Under the pieces are notes generated by a model. The model had not been told where the DNA came from. It did not search any database and was given only the letters and a program-made list of their open reading frames with translations. This document shows positions 1 to 11,424 of a stretch of 64,000 nucleotides of DNA, piece by piece (position 1 is the first letter of the stretch; each line of letters begins with the position of its first letter). A program made the position numbers and the translations under genes. Location of the stretch: the NCBI GenBank assembly GCA_006538405.1, contig BJKQ01000011.1:390001-454000 (forward strand), in the 5' to 3' direction. Source of the DNA: Hansfordia pulvinata. Its lineage: Eukaryota; Ascomycota; Sordariomycetes; Xylariales.

Positions 1-1078
1 ATTCGATCAAGTCTTGGAACTGGCCAACGTATTCACGCTTCCGTTCTGCCAGTTGAAGCTTTCGTTGAATCTTGCCATCGACGATGTCAACAACGCCGAG
101 GACTCCGACAAGCACCAGGCTCAGCTCGAGTCGCTGTCCAAGGCCATGGATAACGCTATCGACGCACACAACGTCATGTGGACAGGTCTGCTGCCATGTT
201 TGACCCCAGAGATCACACAGCATCTCAAGATCAGGGCAGAGGGGCGATTTCTTCGACTGTTTCCCTCGCTCAAAAACCCGCCCATGGTAGACAGCATTTC
301 GGAAGACGACATCGACATGGCCGAGAACTTGTTGACAATCATTGATGCAATCATCCGCGGCAGTTCCTCGCCCAAGTCTACACCGATCTCCAACGCCATG
401 GTCGACAAACTATCCGATGTCTGGGAGATTCTGTCGACGACCAGTGGAGAGTATCACGACCTTAGAGGGGCCGTGCTCTCCCACTGGTTGCCTCTCCTCC
501 TGTCTTACCTCACACTGCACGCCTCAGCAGGTGTGATATCGGGGCCTGGCGAGCTGTCGAAAACGGCCGGCGAGATCCGGGGGCGCGCTGTGATGGTTCT
601 TGTTGGAATTATGCAGGAGCTCGACGGATTTCGACACAACAACGGCTCGGCAGCAGGGACGCATACAACCGGCCGCAAGTCGGCAGCTCAACTGAGTCAG
701 AATATCTTCGACATTGCGCTGGTCCTGGCGGATGGCCTGCCAGAGGAGGTACGGATCCAATGCGTCCGCGCTCTCAAGGATTCCGCTTCGGAGCCCCGCA
801 TCAGGTACATATTCAGCTTCACCGTGGACCCTGCCATGCGAAACCTTATGCTCGCTCACCGAGAAAAGGTTGCGCAACAGCAGCAGGGAGGGAATCGGGG
901 ACAGAGCGCAGCCGGGACTGCCGGAGCTTCTGGTCTTGGTGGCATGGTGCCGACGCCACCTGAGCGATTGACGCCCTTTACCTTCCGTCGCTGGGAGATC
1001 CTCAACGAACCGACTCCTAATGTGGGCGAGAACGACACGAGCCTGAGCCTTACCCTATTCGACGCCCGCAAGCTTTGA
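1..1078 (+). CDS. MED12: Mediator complex subunit 12 (Srb8), 3' end only
   Basis: The reading frame is open from base 2 and stops at TGA 1076-1078, so this is the C-terminal ~358 residues of a much larger protein whose start lies left of the window. The terminal segment reads WEILNEP then TPNVGENDTSLSLTLF before the stop, which matches the conserved end of fungal Srb8/MED12. Known role: MED12 belongs to the CDK8 kinase module, which docks on Mediator and mostly represses RNA polymerase II initiation in the nucleus. The visible part is helical and hydrophobic, with a Gln/Gly-rich stretch at about 865-945. No intron is needed in this portion. The identification rests on recall of the family tail rather than on a search. 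Confidence 0.85.
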   Translation, partial: FDQVLELANVFTLPFCQLKLSLNLAIDDVNNAEDSDKHQAQLESLSKAMDNAIDAHNVMWTGLLPCLTPEITQHLKIRAEGRFLRLFPSLKNPPMVDSISEDDIDMAENLLTIIDAIIRGSSSPKSTPISNAMVDKLSDVWEILSTTSGEYHDLRGAVLSHWLPLLLSYLTLHASAGVISGPGELSKTAGEIRGRAVMVLVGIMQELDGFRHNNGSAAGTHTTGRKSAAQLSQNIFDIALVLADGLPEEVRIQCVRALKDSASEPRIRYIFSFTVDPAMRNLMLAHREKVAQQQQGGNRGQSAAGTAGASGLGGMVPTPPERLTPFTFRRWEILNEPTPNVGENDTSLSLTLFDARKL

Positions 1079-3054
1079 CGTGCCGTGCGTCAAGAGGTCG
1101 ACTTCGGCTCACAGCGCGCCAGCGGCAACTTGCAGTAGTACTTTGTCAGACTCTTCCCTGGAACGTGTCCCTTAGCGACGCACTGGAACGCTTCCCTTTT
1201 CAATCATACGAAGGCGGCTGTTCTAATCACAAAATCATTACATACTCACGGTCGACATTTGGCTTACGGCACACAATTCCTTGGCGCTGAAGATGGGCAA
1301 ATTTCTTTTCACTAAGGACACGAACCTTATGCACGAGAAGAATATGATTGACGAAGGCATTCAGGCTATGCAACAGAGGTTTTTGGGTGGTATCGAGATA
1401 CATTGGGTATGCCAATTTGGTATTCCTTTACTGTATTGCGGTCAGTCCGAAGACAGGATGGAAACCTTGTCGGCGTAGAGACCCACCCAGCAGCAACAGC
1501 AGCAGCAACCCGCCAGACCTACAGCGCCGTGGAAGCGAAGGGTCATTTTACTGGAGTATTCTGTACATAGCTTTTTCTTTTCTCCTAAAGTCGAACAGGC
1601 GAGTTTGCCACGAAACGCTTGGTGTCAGGAAGGGGGCAGGGGCGCATTCATTGTTTATCCCCCGCCAGGTCATTTCTTCCTCATAGCGCGTCGAATTCCG
1701 TTTCCTTTGTTATATACCACATCCATCATCAGCATTTGTATACCTGACCGAGATCTTAGAGCGGGAGGAGCGACGTCTACGACACGAGATGGGGCGAAGG
1801 CTATGCTTCTGGAGGCTACGGCTGGCGTCTTATGGGTGGGTTTTGCGGGCGAGCCCGGTCCATGGGTTACAAATCGAAGCGACAAGTAACGACACTAGTG
1901 GAACAAAGGCACATACACTGTCCATTTGACTGTCTCAAGTCAGCATTCTGGCCGAGCCCCAAGATCACTCAACGGAGAGGCCCACTGTGATTCAACATTC
2001 GAACCGTCCACTGGATATATCAGGACTTTTTCCTTCTTGCGGTAGCGATTGGGGTCGTGGTGGCGGAAGGCCGATTTGGGATAGTTAAAAGGATGCACAG
2101 TTCTGCGCAAAAGGGATAGGACACTATTTCCTCCCACAAGGCAACTGGCTCGGCGCTCTTCAGAGGCGTCAACGAGCAATGGCGACTCTAGAAGGATATT
2201 GCCATCTGAAGTTTTCACCATCTTCAGCTCTCCCGCCCCCCGCCCCCCCTAACCCCCCCAAAGAAAAGAACACATCTCTGTTCCCAGAGCTGAGCACGAA
2301 TTGGCTCTTTTCCCCTTCTTCGACCTGACCATACCGCCCGACGAATCATGGCAAACCCGACGTTGCTGGGCCGTTAACACTGGTCTTCTATCCGGTGCTG
2401 GCCGGGCTTCTCGTGCAGCACGGGCCACAGGACCAGTGGCGAGGCGCGGGACGCCACAATGCCTGATGCGACGATTGCACAAGCGTGAGGCCGGCCCTCT
2501 GGCGGCGAACTCCTGTTCAGGTGGGCGAGGCTGCTAGGTTGTTCAAGGTTCACAGTGCCTGGGTGCCGGGGCATCAGACATCCAGCTTGACACGTACGGT
2601 CGTGACAGGGACTTGGCGATGGAGTCAATTTGGCCCTGCTCTGCCACCGCCACCAGCACTGGCGACAAGCGCGTATTGGCGCGGGGCATTTAGCGAGTCT
2701 CGATTCTCTGGGAACCGGCCGGGGCATGCGCCGAGCCGGCTCTCTTGCCTCCCTGCATTGGTGTTTACTTCTTGTTTTTGGTTCTTTTTCTTTTTGATTT
2801 ACTGGTCTGGCATTGCCCCCTTCAGCCCCCTTCTTTGGGCTGTGTGGAAAGGATTTATAAACGCATAAGGTGCCTGGTTGACGAGACCAACCCGTGACGC
2901 GAGCAAGCTCTTCCCTGTCGCAACTCTCTCTCTTTCTCTCTGTCTCTCTCTGTTTCTCACACACACATTTCATCCTCCCATCGCCCGCACCCACGCTGTG
3001 CAAACCTGCGGTCTTACTGTAAGACAGCGAGCAACCCATCCCCCAAGGCCAAGA
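1079..3054. other. Intergenic: MED12 3' flank and 5' flank of the next gene
   Basis: No open frame here looks coding. The stretch holds a CAG/CAA-rich tract near 1488-1510 and long C runs near 2230-2260. A CT/CA-rich pyrimidine tract at 2925-2970 lies just upstream of the secreted-protein gene, as is common in fungal 5' leaders. Confidence 0.6.
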
Positions 3055-3217
3055 ATGCGACCTTTCGCCGCTCTGGCCCTGTTGGGTCTGCAGGCCCTGT
3101 CCGCCTGCGCGCTTCCTGCCACATCCGACGACGACCCGGCCCTGGCAGCAGGCTCCCACGACGACCACCAGGAGTTGGCCCGGGGCAACGAGAGTGGTGG
3201 CGGCGTCAGCACTACTA

Positions 3218-3248
<31 letters not shown>

Positions 3249-3840
3249 AAGCAGAAGCCCCCGAGCAGACCTTCTCCTACTCCCGCGCGGGCCCTCCGAC
3301 CTCCTGACGCCGGAGGAGGCGGCGGTGGTCGACAGCGAGCTTCGCGAGTTTCTGGATCGCTTTATGCGGCTGGACTGCTTCCAATACATGCGGGGCGTTG
3401 ACAAGACGAAGAAGGTCGGTGACAAGGATCGGGGCCGTCCCATGAGTTTGCGTCGGTTCGTCCGGTGCGAGGCGACGGCGATGCGCGAGACGCCGACGCC
3501 GATGCTGGACAAGCTGGCTGCCGAGCTCGACGACGGCCACGATGGCCCCGTGAACGACATCACCATGGAGTTCTTCGACAATAATGTGGAAAGGGACCCC
3601 AGAATGCGCCTCTCCGACCTCAGCGACTCCGACGATGACAAAGTCGACGATGACGACTTCGTCATCGTCGGCGAGAGCGGCGGCGGCGGCGGAGGCGAGG
3701 GGGCGCAGATTTCGCTGAGCGAGAGCGAGTGGGTGGTGGTCCAGGCGGAGCTGGACAAGCTGTCGGGCGCCGAGAGGCTTGTGGCAGCTGACTTGGTGAA
3801 GTCGAAATGGAAGAAAGAGACAAGAGAAGAGAAGAGGTAA
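3055..3840 (+). CDS. Predicted secreted low-complexity protein, unknown function
   Basis: Starting at the ATG at 3055 gives 261 residues. The N-terminus is a clear signal peptide (MRPFAALALLGLQALSACA) with a likely cut after ACA near residue 19. The frame is also open upstream to 2878, but that extension lies in the pyrimidine leader and would bury the signal peptide, so 3055 is preferred. After the signal come an acidic/polar stretch, a Ser/Arg repeat encoded by AGC triplets (about 3216-3256), a compact region with helical potential (TPEEAAVVDSELREFLDRF), an Asp-rich segment, a poly-Gly run and a basic tail. The mature protein has only two cysteines. I do not recognise a family. The stop TAA overlaps a perfect donor (GTAAGT from 3837), so a further exon is possible. 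It could be a cell-wall protein or an effector-like protein. Confidence 0.6.
3216..3258 (+). repeat. AGC-type triplet tract (Ser/Arg run)
   Basis: An imperfect AGC/AGA array inside the secreted-protein gene encodes a serine-rich, arginine-broken run. Such tracts are prone to length variation. Confidence 0.7.
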
Positions 3841-4443
3841 GTGAAAACAGAAAGGGGAAAAGATGATGAGATTTGTATAGAATCTGGCGACACCCTGGCC
3901 GACACGAGAGGGGCAGTTAGGCAAGTCGGGAGGGAGATTTTTGTCGTTCGAGACTATACATACATCATAGACTAAGGTAGGTACGGTAGTTATTATAGAC
4001 ATGTGCCATTTCTGGAAGTGCCATGAGTCTGCATAGTACACACAGCAGAGGTGTCGACCTCGCACGGGCATGTGCCAGTGCTGCGAATCGGGCCCCGACG
4101 ACTCGGACTCGAAGAGGGAAGAGGGGGTGGTGAAGACAGGGATCACCCTGCAGCAGCCACTCTCGTCCATCAGCCGCAGGCGCCGGCGAGGCGCGCGGGG
4201 GGTTTCTTTCTTGGCGGCGGCGAGCGGTCGAGGCTCACCTCTCACAGCTTCATCCAGCTGGACATGGCTGCCCAGAAAAGCGAGACGCCCTCTTTGCATC
4301 TCTCTCTCTCTCTTGTCCTGTACGCTCGCAGAAAAACCTGCTCCCGCCCCGCAGCCGGGCGACAGGCAAAAGACACCAGAGATCCCGGAGGACGACGAGG
4401 GGTGGGGGGGAGAGAGACAGGAAGGACAGGTCAGATTAGATAG
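3841..4443. other. Intergenic spacer
   Basis: This is the spacer between two plus-strand genes. It includes a CT-repeat tract near 4301-4320 and a purine-rich leader just before the ATG at 4444. An uninterrupted minus-strand frame crosses it, but that frame looks like a GC-driven artefact. Confidence 0.5.
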
Positions 4444-5016
4444 ATGGACCCAATCACCGCCCTCGGCGCCGCCGGCTCGGCCATCGGCATCGCCGCCTTC
4501 GGCCTCGAGCTGTCCAAGCTGCTCTTCCGGTTCGGCAGCCAGGTCGCCGAGGCCCGCGAGGGCCTGCGCGCCGTCCTCGACAGCGTCGAGAGCACCGCCG
4601 GCTCCCTCGAGACGCTGCACCGCTTCCTCCGGTGCGACAGCAACGAGAACGGCGACGACGGCGACGACGGCGACGACGACGACGAAAGCCACGGTCATCA
4701 AGACAAGCAAGAAAGGAGGAGGGGGAATCGCGTCTCCTCCTCTTCCCGCCTCCTCTTCTCCGACGCCGCCCTGCGAAGCATCCGCGACACGGCCGAGAAG
4801 TGCCTGCTGGTCTTCTGGGCCGTCGAGGCGCTCGTCGTCGTCCAGGAGGGCGGCGACAAGTGGCCGGCCAGTAGCAGCAGAAGCAGCAAGACCCCGTTCA
4901 AGGAGGAGGAGGGGACCCACGCGCGACTGGCGGCCTTCTACGAGGGCCTGGCGAGCGACCCGTCCAGCGGCAAGCTGAAGCCTCTCGGCATCCTCTCGTC
5001 GCCGGGGAAGAAGAAG

Positions 5017-5049
<33 letters not shown>

Positions 5050-6182
5050 TCAATGCGCTTCGTGGACCGCCTGCGCTGGCCCGCGATCCTCCCCAAGCTC
5101 GACGCCTACTCGCAGCAGCTCCGGGGATACCAGCTCGACCTCGTCCTCATGATCCAGCTGACCACCCTGGCCGAGCAGCGCGCCAGATCGTGAGATTCTT
5201 TCCGTCCCTTTCTCAGAACCCCCCCCCCCCCCCCCCCACTCTCCATTTTTCACAGCTCACATCCCGAAATGTCCCCTGAAGTCAGGGAGGGGGGCGGCGT
5301 GGTGAATAAGTGAAGAAAAGGTAAAAAGAAAAGAAAAAAACAAAAGCTGACTTGGACTGGCGACGCCTTCACCAGACGGGCTGCGGCCGCTGCTCCCGAC
5401 CCCTGGAGGCTCTCCCAGATCTACGACTGTCTGCAGCAGATCATGGCCCAGCAGCAGCACGCCACCTTCCTGGCGCAGCTGTCTCCGGAGACCTTGAGCC
5501 AGATGGACCGCAGGCGGCCGTCTCCGGGGAGACACGCCGCCACGACGCGACCCGCGCCCGCGCCCGCGCCGCGAGCCGAGGCAGCGACGCGGGCACGGCG
5601 AGAAGCACCCTGCCGCCGGCGTGCGAGGCACATCCAGGCTCGTCAAGCCCAGGCTCAAGCCCAAGCTCCCGCGGGGCCCGAGCACCTGGTCCCTCCCGAG
5701 GAGCTCGGGCGGAGGGCCTGGCAAGGCGTCTGGGGACCCGGGCCAGACAGGAGACTGGTGGGCTCGGAGCTCGACGGCGACGACGATGGTGGCGATGGGC
5801 ACCCCGGACCCCCAGCCCTCGCGGGGTCGAGCTCCCGCTTCCGCCGCCCCGGACCCCCCGCCAGAGATCCACGTCTGGTCGATCCGCCCCGGACCCCCGG
5901 CCGGCGGCGGCAAGTGGACCAACTGCGTCAGGAGCAGAGAGGAGCTCAGCGACGAGCTGATCCGGTCGCGCCTGGACAGGCTGCGGCGGCCCGCCCCGCC
6001 GTCTCGCCGCTCCCGATTCCCCCCGCTCTTCGGCGGAGGAGGGGCAACGGTCCCCCCGCCCCCGCCCCCGCCGTCCGTGATCGAGAAGAAGCTGGCCTTG
6101 GCACACGAGCAGCAGCGCGAGATAGAGGACCTGCTTCGCAGCCTCGAGGCAGAAGAAGAGGCGCGGTGGTGGCGGCTGCGGC

Positions 6183-6217
<35 letters not shown>

Positions 6218-7294
6218 GAGCAAGAGCTGCTTGGCAGTGATCAGCAGGTCGTCCGATGGACGCTGGAGGAGATTGAGGAGATCCGCGGGGCTCGGAGGTT
6301 CGGCATCGGCGGCGGTGGGTCGTCGTCGTCGTCGTCTTTGTCGTCTTCGTCCCGCGTCATCTCCCTGCTCGTCTACCTGGCGAGGAGATCCCGGGCAGCC
6401 GCGGCGGGAGTAGCGCAGGAGGCGTCGCCAGCCGCCGTTGGGCTCCCTCTCGGACGCCCGGGCTCCCTGGACATGTCCTCCACCGCCGGCCCCCGCCGCT
6501 CGCCGCCCCGCGGGGCCGGCCGCCGCCGCCCGGCGTCATCCTCGTCAGGCCCCTCAAGGCTCCCAGGCGTGGCCCCGCGAGCCCGCCAAACCCCGGTCCG
6601 AGCCCGGTCCTGCCGTTCGCACCGGGGCATGAGGCCGCCGGCGGCTCTGGAGAGCATCGCCGCTTCTCCGATTCCTGCAGCTCCAAGTGGAGCGGCAAGG
6701 AGGAGGAGGAGGATGAGGAGGAGAACCTCCCCGCACTTCAGCTCAACACCATCGTTCGCAAACGCCTTGATCAGCATGTGTCGCCTGACGCAGGCTTCTT
6801 CGGCGAGGAGGAGATCAGACTCAGACTGACAGATCCTCCCGAGTGCGCACTCCCCCCCCGGGGCTCCCTTCCGTTTGCCTCCTCGTTTTTGTCTTTCCCT
6901 CCCCGCTACCTTGATCGGAAAACTCTAATCAAGACTCCAGGCAAAGCAACGCCGATGGCGAGGATGGGTTGGAAATCGAATTCATGAACGAGTAAGTCAG
7001 CTTTCTCCGCCCCACGGCGTGGCCTTGCCCCCGACTCCTTTCACCCTTTCTAACGAGCGCGGGGGGGGGGGGGGGAAATGTAGGGCCGGAGAGCAAGAAA
7101 TAGGCGCCAGCCTTAGCGATGCAGAATCAGCAGTCAATCATCGGCAGCAATGTCCAGACACCGATCCGGTCATAGTGGAGGATCTCCTGCGGCTATGGAT
7201 GCCTACAGGCCTCGAGCCAAGTAGCGACTGCAACGCCGCAGAGGTCAGGTCGCCCATCACGGGGACCAAGAGGCCTCGAAGTCCGTCTCTCTGA
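4444..7294 (+). CDS. Fungal_N (STAND-type N-terminal) domain protein, multi-exon; middle of model unresolved
   Basis: The N-terminus (MDPITALGAAGSAIGIAAFG...) is typical of the fungal N-terminal domain found on STAND-like proteins. Exon 1 is 4444-5189, ending at a GTGAGA donor. Exon 2 starts at 5376 after CACCAG and restores frame (LQQIMAQQQHATFLAQLS). A middle block, about 5850-6300, reads EIHVWSIRPGPP, then a Glu/Gln coiled-coil-like stretch with poly-Gln (CAG, 6185-6215). From about 6480 another frame is clearly coding (PPPPGVILVRPLKAP) up to 6842. Two well-defined introns follow: 6843-6940 (GTGCGC...CTCCAG) and 6992-7083 (GTAAGT...CTAAC...TAG). These join a 51-nt exon to the last exon, 7084-7294, which contains VEDLLRLW and a basic tail. 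The frame changes near 5520-5750 and 6300-6480 could be small introns or indels. Some members of the family act in heterokaryon incompatibility or innate-immunity-like signalling, but this copy shows no NTPase domain. Confidence 0.6.
5018..5049 (+). repeat. (ACG)n microsatellite, poly-Thr
   Basis: About ten ACG triplets inside exon 1 of the Fungal_N gene encode a threonine run. Confidence 0.85.
5219..5237 (+). repeat. C19 homopolymer in intron 1
   Basis: A run of about 19 C lies just after the exon 1 donor of the Fungal_N gene. Length variation or sequencing error is likely here. Confidence 0.85.
7061..7075 (+). repeat. G15 homopolymer in last intron
   Basis: A run of 15 G sits between the CTAAC branch site and the TAG acceptor of the last Fungal_N intron, where a pyrimidine tract would be usual. 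Confidence 0.85.
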
Positions 7295-7952
7295 TGGAAG
7301 TCCAATGGGCAGAGCCGCGGTCTGGTTCACCAGCGTCTTGTCTCGCTTTACAACAACTAGACTCCTCATGATGAGGCAGGTTGATCGGTGTGGTGTGCAG
7401 AATGATGGTACTGGCAGAAGCGTCTGTTTAAACGCGGCGTTGCAAGTCATGGACACGATTTATAGACTGGTATATGTGGTAATATATATCATGGGAAACA
7501 GAAATTAACATGCCTTCTATGAGACAAGGCCCACTGGCACCCCGTCTCCCACTTCCATTCCTCCTCCTTTTCCAGCCCGAACCCCAGTCAGCGACTTATA
7601 CAAAAAGTCGGAGAGTAGAAAAGAGTACAAAGGAGACCCAAGCGCAGGCAGGTCGACCGATAGTCAGGTATCTGATTGCTGTCGTCTAATAGAGACAGAG
7701 ATGGCACGCGAGCTTGATCGGCCAGGCACGGAGCAGAATCATGCACCGCAGGTCGGGGCAAACGGCCCGGCATGTTGAATGACAAAGAAAAATCAGCTGA
7801 TGATGGTGACAATAAATGACAATCATAGAGTTGCCGCCGTGAGTGATTCCTAATTCGCTTTGCTCCTGAAAAGAAATCTTTCTCCGATCATCTCCCCATT
7901 GCCACGCAAAGATATGAACGCCTGTTTTGTTGCTCTGTTCTTGTAATACACT
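7295..7952. other. Convergent intergenic region
   Basis: The 3' ends of the Fungal_N gene (+) and EFR3 (-) face each other here. The stretch is more AT-rich than the flanking genes and has no convincing frame, which suits 3' UTRs and polyadenylation sites. Confidence 0.55.
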
Positions 7953-10900
7953 TCAATATGGGGGCTTTGACAGGTTTCCGATGCCGTGGTCTCGCACACG
8001 ACTATCGATGCCCTTCAACATGGCCTGGAGATCAAGACTGGCAGCTCCGGCATCGGCAAAGCTGCTGGAGAGCACACTGTCGCCTCCACCACGGCTCTTT
8101 GTGCTGGCATTGCGATTCGTTCGTCGCGAGGCTGTATCTCGCGTCGACGGTAGCGCGGCTCGAGCATCAATCGTGGGCGACTTGCCTGCCACACCCTCCG
8201 GCAACGGAGGGACGGGAGGTACAGATTCGCCTCCATCAGGCGCGTCCTCGGAATCAGTCGGGTTAGAGCTGAGCGGGCCACCCGTGTCACCTGACCCCTT
8301 GCGTTCGCGTGACTTGGATCGCGTCCGCGTCAGAGACCCCTCGCCCGCTTCGCCGTCGTCGGCCGCAGCATGATTGAACGACAACTCCGAGGGGGAGAAA
8401 TCGCAGCTGGCCATACTGTCGCTGCTGTTGTCATCCGGTATCGTACGGAACGTGGGCGGGCGAGTTTGGTCTCCCGAAAGCACCGACTTGAGCTGATCAA
8501 CAGAAGCAACAACGCCGCGGCTGGACCCGCTCTTGACGGAACCCCTGCTTGGCACGCTGGAATTCCTCAGGGCAGCCACAGGCCCAAGCAATACGCCATT
8601 ATGGCGAGCGCCGGTGGATCCCGGCCTGCTGAGACTGTTGCCGTTGGCCGTAAGACCCTCTACCGTCAAGCGGTTCCCCCTGGAAGTACTGCCGCCGGTC
8701 TTTGACCCGCTTAGCGAGGCAGATTTGGCACCCTCTTGCAGATTTGCAATAGTGGCTTCGCGAGACCACTCAGCAAGCATCTCCTCCTTGAACTTGGGCG
8801 GCAGGACGAATTTGGTGGCGGCTGACGGGTAGGAAGGCCGAACAGGGGAACTCAGCAGAGGTTGACTGAAATTCCGACTGGGCGAAGCGGGAGGACTGGC
8901 TGCAGGCGAAGCCGGGCTGTCCTGGTAATTTGCACAAACACTATCAACCAGAACGCTGCGCTCGTCGAACGGCAACAGTGACTCGGATTCCATTTGGTCG
9001 AGGGGCATCTTGGGCTGGGGTCGGGCGAGACCTGGCGTGCCAGCCAGTTCCAAAGGAGGAGGAGGGACTTGGACCCCCTCGATCCAGAATTGCTTGCTGC
9101 GTCTTCGGACGAGTTCGCTCTGGATAGCCTGGCCGACGGGAGATGATTCAAACCCGAAAATCTCACTCACAGCCCAGAAGTATCCGTGGCAAAGACACCC
9201 AAGGCGCACCTTGGCAAGGGGCGTCTCCACCTCCTGAATATCTTCTTGAAGCCTGAAGATCATGGGCAGCCCGTGTCTAACAGCGTTGATTCCCAGCCTT
9301 GCCACGAGCTTAACGAGCAGGATGTGGATGAGCACGCAGTCGGTCTCGTAGTCGATGTATTGCAGAGCGTTGTCGTATATGGCCAGATGGAGAAGCTGCA
9401 GGAAGCGGGAACGCATCGGCCTCGAGGGTTTTCTGCGTGCAGAGGCGCTGGAAACTGCCCGACGAGCAATATTGACGTTGGCTTGTTCATCGCTGCGCGA
9501 AGGTTTGTGGCCTGATTCGTCGCGAGCGCGCAGGTCTGCTTTGGTGGTTTCCCGGTCCAGCCAGGTAATGAGAGCGTCTGCGTAAGCTTTGCGCACCTGG
9601 CCGTCCGGGTCACGCAGTAGCCACTGAGTTCCTTCCCAAACCTGGACAGGGATCTTGTTGCGGCTGAGACTGACGCTGCCACTCATCTTGGACTTGGGGT
9701 TGGCGACGAGCAAGATGGACTTAACAGCCTTGAGAGCGGTGATTTTAGCCAAGTCGTTGGTGAAGAAACTTTCGATATTGTGCAGGTCGTCAGAGGAGTT
9801 CGCCATTGAGTGTGTCCCTGGAGCTTGAGCGTCTGACTTCTCGGCAGGTGGCGAAGGGGCAGCCGCAGCCGCACTTCCGGGCTGCGGTCTCAATCGCATC
9901 AGAATGGCAGTGACCATGTCGGGGATCTGATCAGCATAGTAAACATGAGTGGCAAGATCGCCAATGCAGGTCTGGATGCGATTCAAGAGATTCCGCTGCT
10001 CAGTCGGCATGGAATCGGACGAAGCTGTGTGCAGAGCCGCCTTCTCCCCTTCTGCAGCGCTCCCATGGCCGTTGACAACTCCATTGGCTGTACCGTTGCC
10101 CCTATTACCGTTTGCAGAACCTCGGAGGATGCGCTTTGTCTGCTGGAGGAGGCCCAACAAGACGTCCATAATGCTGAGACCGATCAAGTTGATGTCTGAT
10201 CGCAAGAGGGAGGCCATGATAGCAACTTGGGCCGTCTGCTCCGCCACGTTGTCGAGAGCCGGGTGTGTGCGCAGGAATCTGTCCATGGTGGTGACGAGTA
10301 TGATATAGCGGTCCTGTACTGGGGCCCATCCTGCCAGGAGGGAGAAAATCGTGACGGCCCAGCCCGAGTCACGGCCTGTGCTCTGGTGGGTGCGGAAAAC
10401 AGAATCGCCATCCGCGATGCGATCGTGGATGAAGTGTAACAGGGCAAGGGTGGCAGAGTGTATCTGGGCGCGGTTGGGAATGACGAATATGTCTTTAAGG
10501 CAGTTGAGGGCCGTGACACCGATGTCCTCCTCGGCTAGCTTGTCAATGTCTCCGGACGAGCCAGAAATAGCGATCGGGTTCGCGTCAGCGGTTCCGTCGG
10601 TCTTGACGGTGGAGACGGAGGGGCGGTGTCGAAGGGGGTCACTGGGGTCAGTAGCGGCGGCGACGGCATCGGAATGTGCTTGGCGACTTATGAGGGTCTG
10701 GAGGAATTCATCGTTGTCGGTCCACAGGTTTTCGAGGATGACGGGGACGATGACGTCGAGCTGGCGGCCAGCGACGGACGACAGGGCGTCAGATCGCGCG
10801 ACGCTTTTGATGGCTTCAAGGCCGACGTTCCGCCACCGCATGGCAATGGGCTTGGAGGGAGTCTGGCCTTTGGGGGGTTGGCGGCGAGTCGAGGCAAAGG

Positions 10901-11424
10901 TGGCGTAGGTGCGGACGAGAAGCTCATATTTTTGTAGGTAGGCCTGGTCCGCAAAAAGAGAAGAGCCGTCATGGTTGTCGCAAAAGGTCTCGAAAGTAGG
11001 GAGCGAGGCCTCGACCATGGTGATGTCGTTGGAACGCAAAACCTGGTCGAGGATGGCGAGGACATTGTTGGCGAACAGGGGGAGATCTTTGGGTGATTTC
11101 TCGATAAGGGCAGCGAGGATCTGGAGAGTCACTTGAACATTGCTATAGGCGGAGGGTTAGTTAGGTGTTGCTTGCAACAGTTTGGTGGAGGCAGGGGGGT
11201 GGAAGATACCCTATTCTCAACCTCCAGACATCACTGGCCGTCTTCTTCTCGAGGAAGTTGCCGACCTTCTGGATTTTAGATCGGCGGGAGGTGGCGTAGA
11301 AGAGCAAATAGCTCAGTTCGCTGGAGTTGGGCTTGACATCGACAGCGCCCTTGGTCATGCGCGGGTAGCACTTCAGGACGAGCACCTGATGCTTGGGGCG
11401 ACATTTCTGCTGGATGGCATTCAT
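7953..11424 (-). CDS. EFR3: EFR3, plasma-membrane scaffold for phosphatidylinositol 4-kinase
   Basis: Two exons: 11210-11424 and 7953-11142. The 67-nt intron (donor GTATCT, branch ACTAAC, acceptor TATAG) joins ...DVWRLRIG to NVQVTLQILAALIEKSP, giving 1134 residues. The start at 11424 (MNAIQQKCRPKHQ) and the early block with SELSYLLFYATSRRSKIQK are hallmark EFR3 sequence. Known role: EFR3 anchors the Stt4/PI4KIII-alpha complex (with Ypp1/TTC7) at the plasma membrane for PI4P synthesis. The first ~600 residues form an ARM/HEAT-like helical solenoid. The C-terminal third is Ser/Pro-rich and disordered. The N-terminal basic residues and cysteines (CRPKH, KCYPR) could mediate membrane attachment. 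The length fits fungal EFR3 proteins. No frame problem is seen. Confidence 0.93.

Noticed and set aside
3277..4920. Minus-strand open frame of 547 codons
   Set aside because: It runs antisense to the secreted protein and to exon 1 of the Fungal_N gene. It is made of Ala/Val/Leu/Gly-rich antisense of GC-rich codons and spans an intergenic leader.
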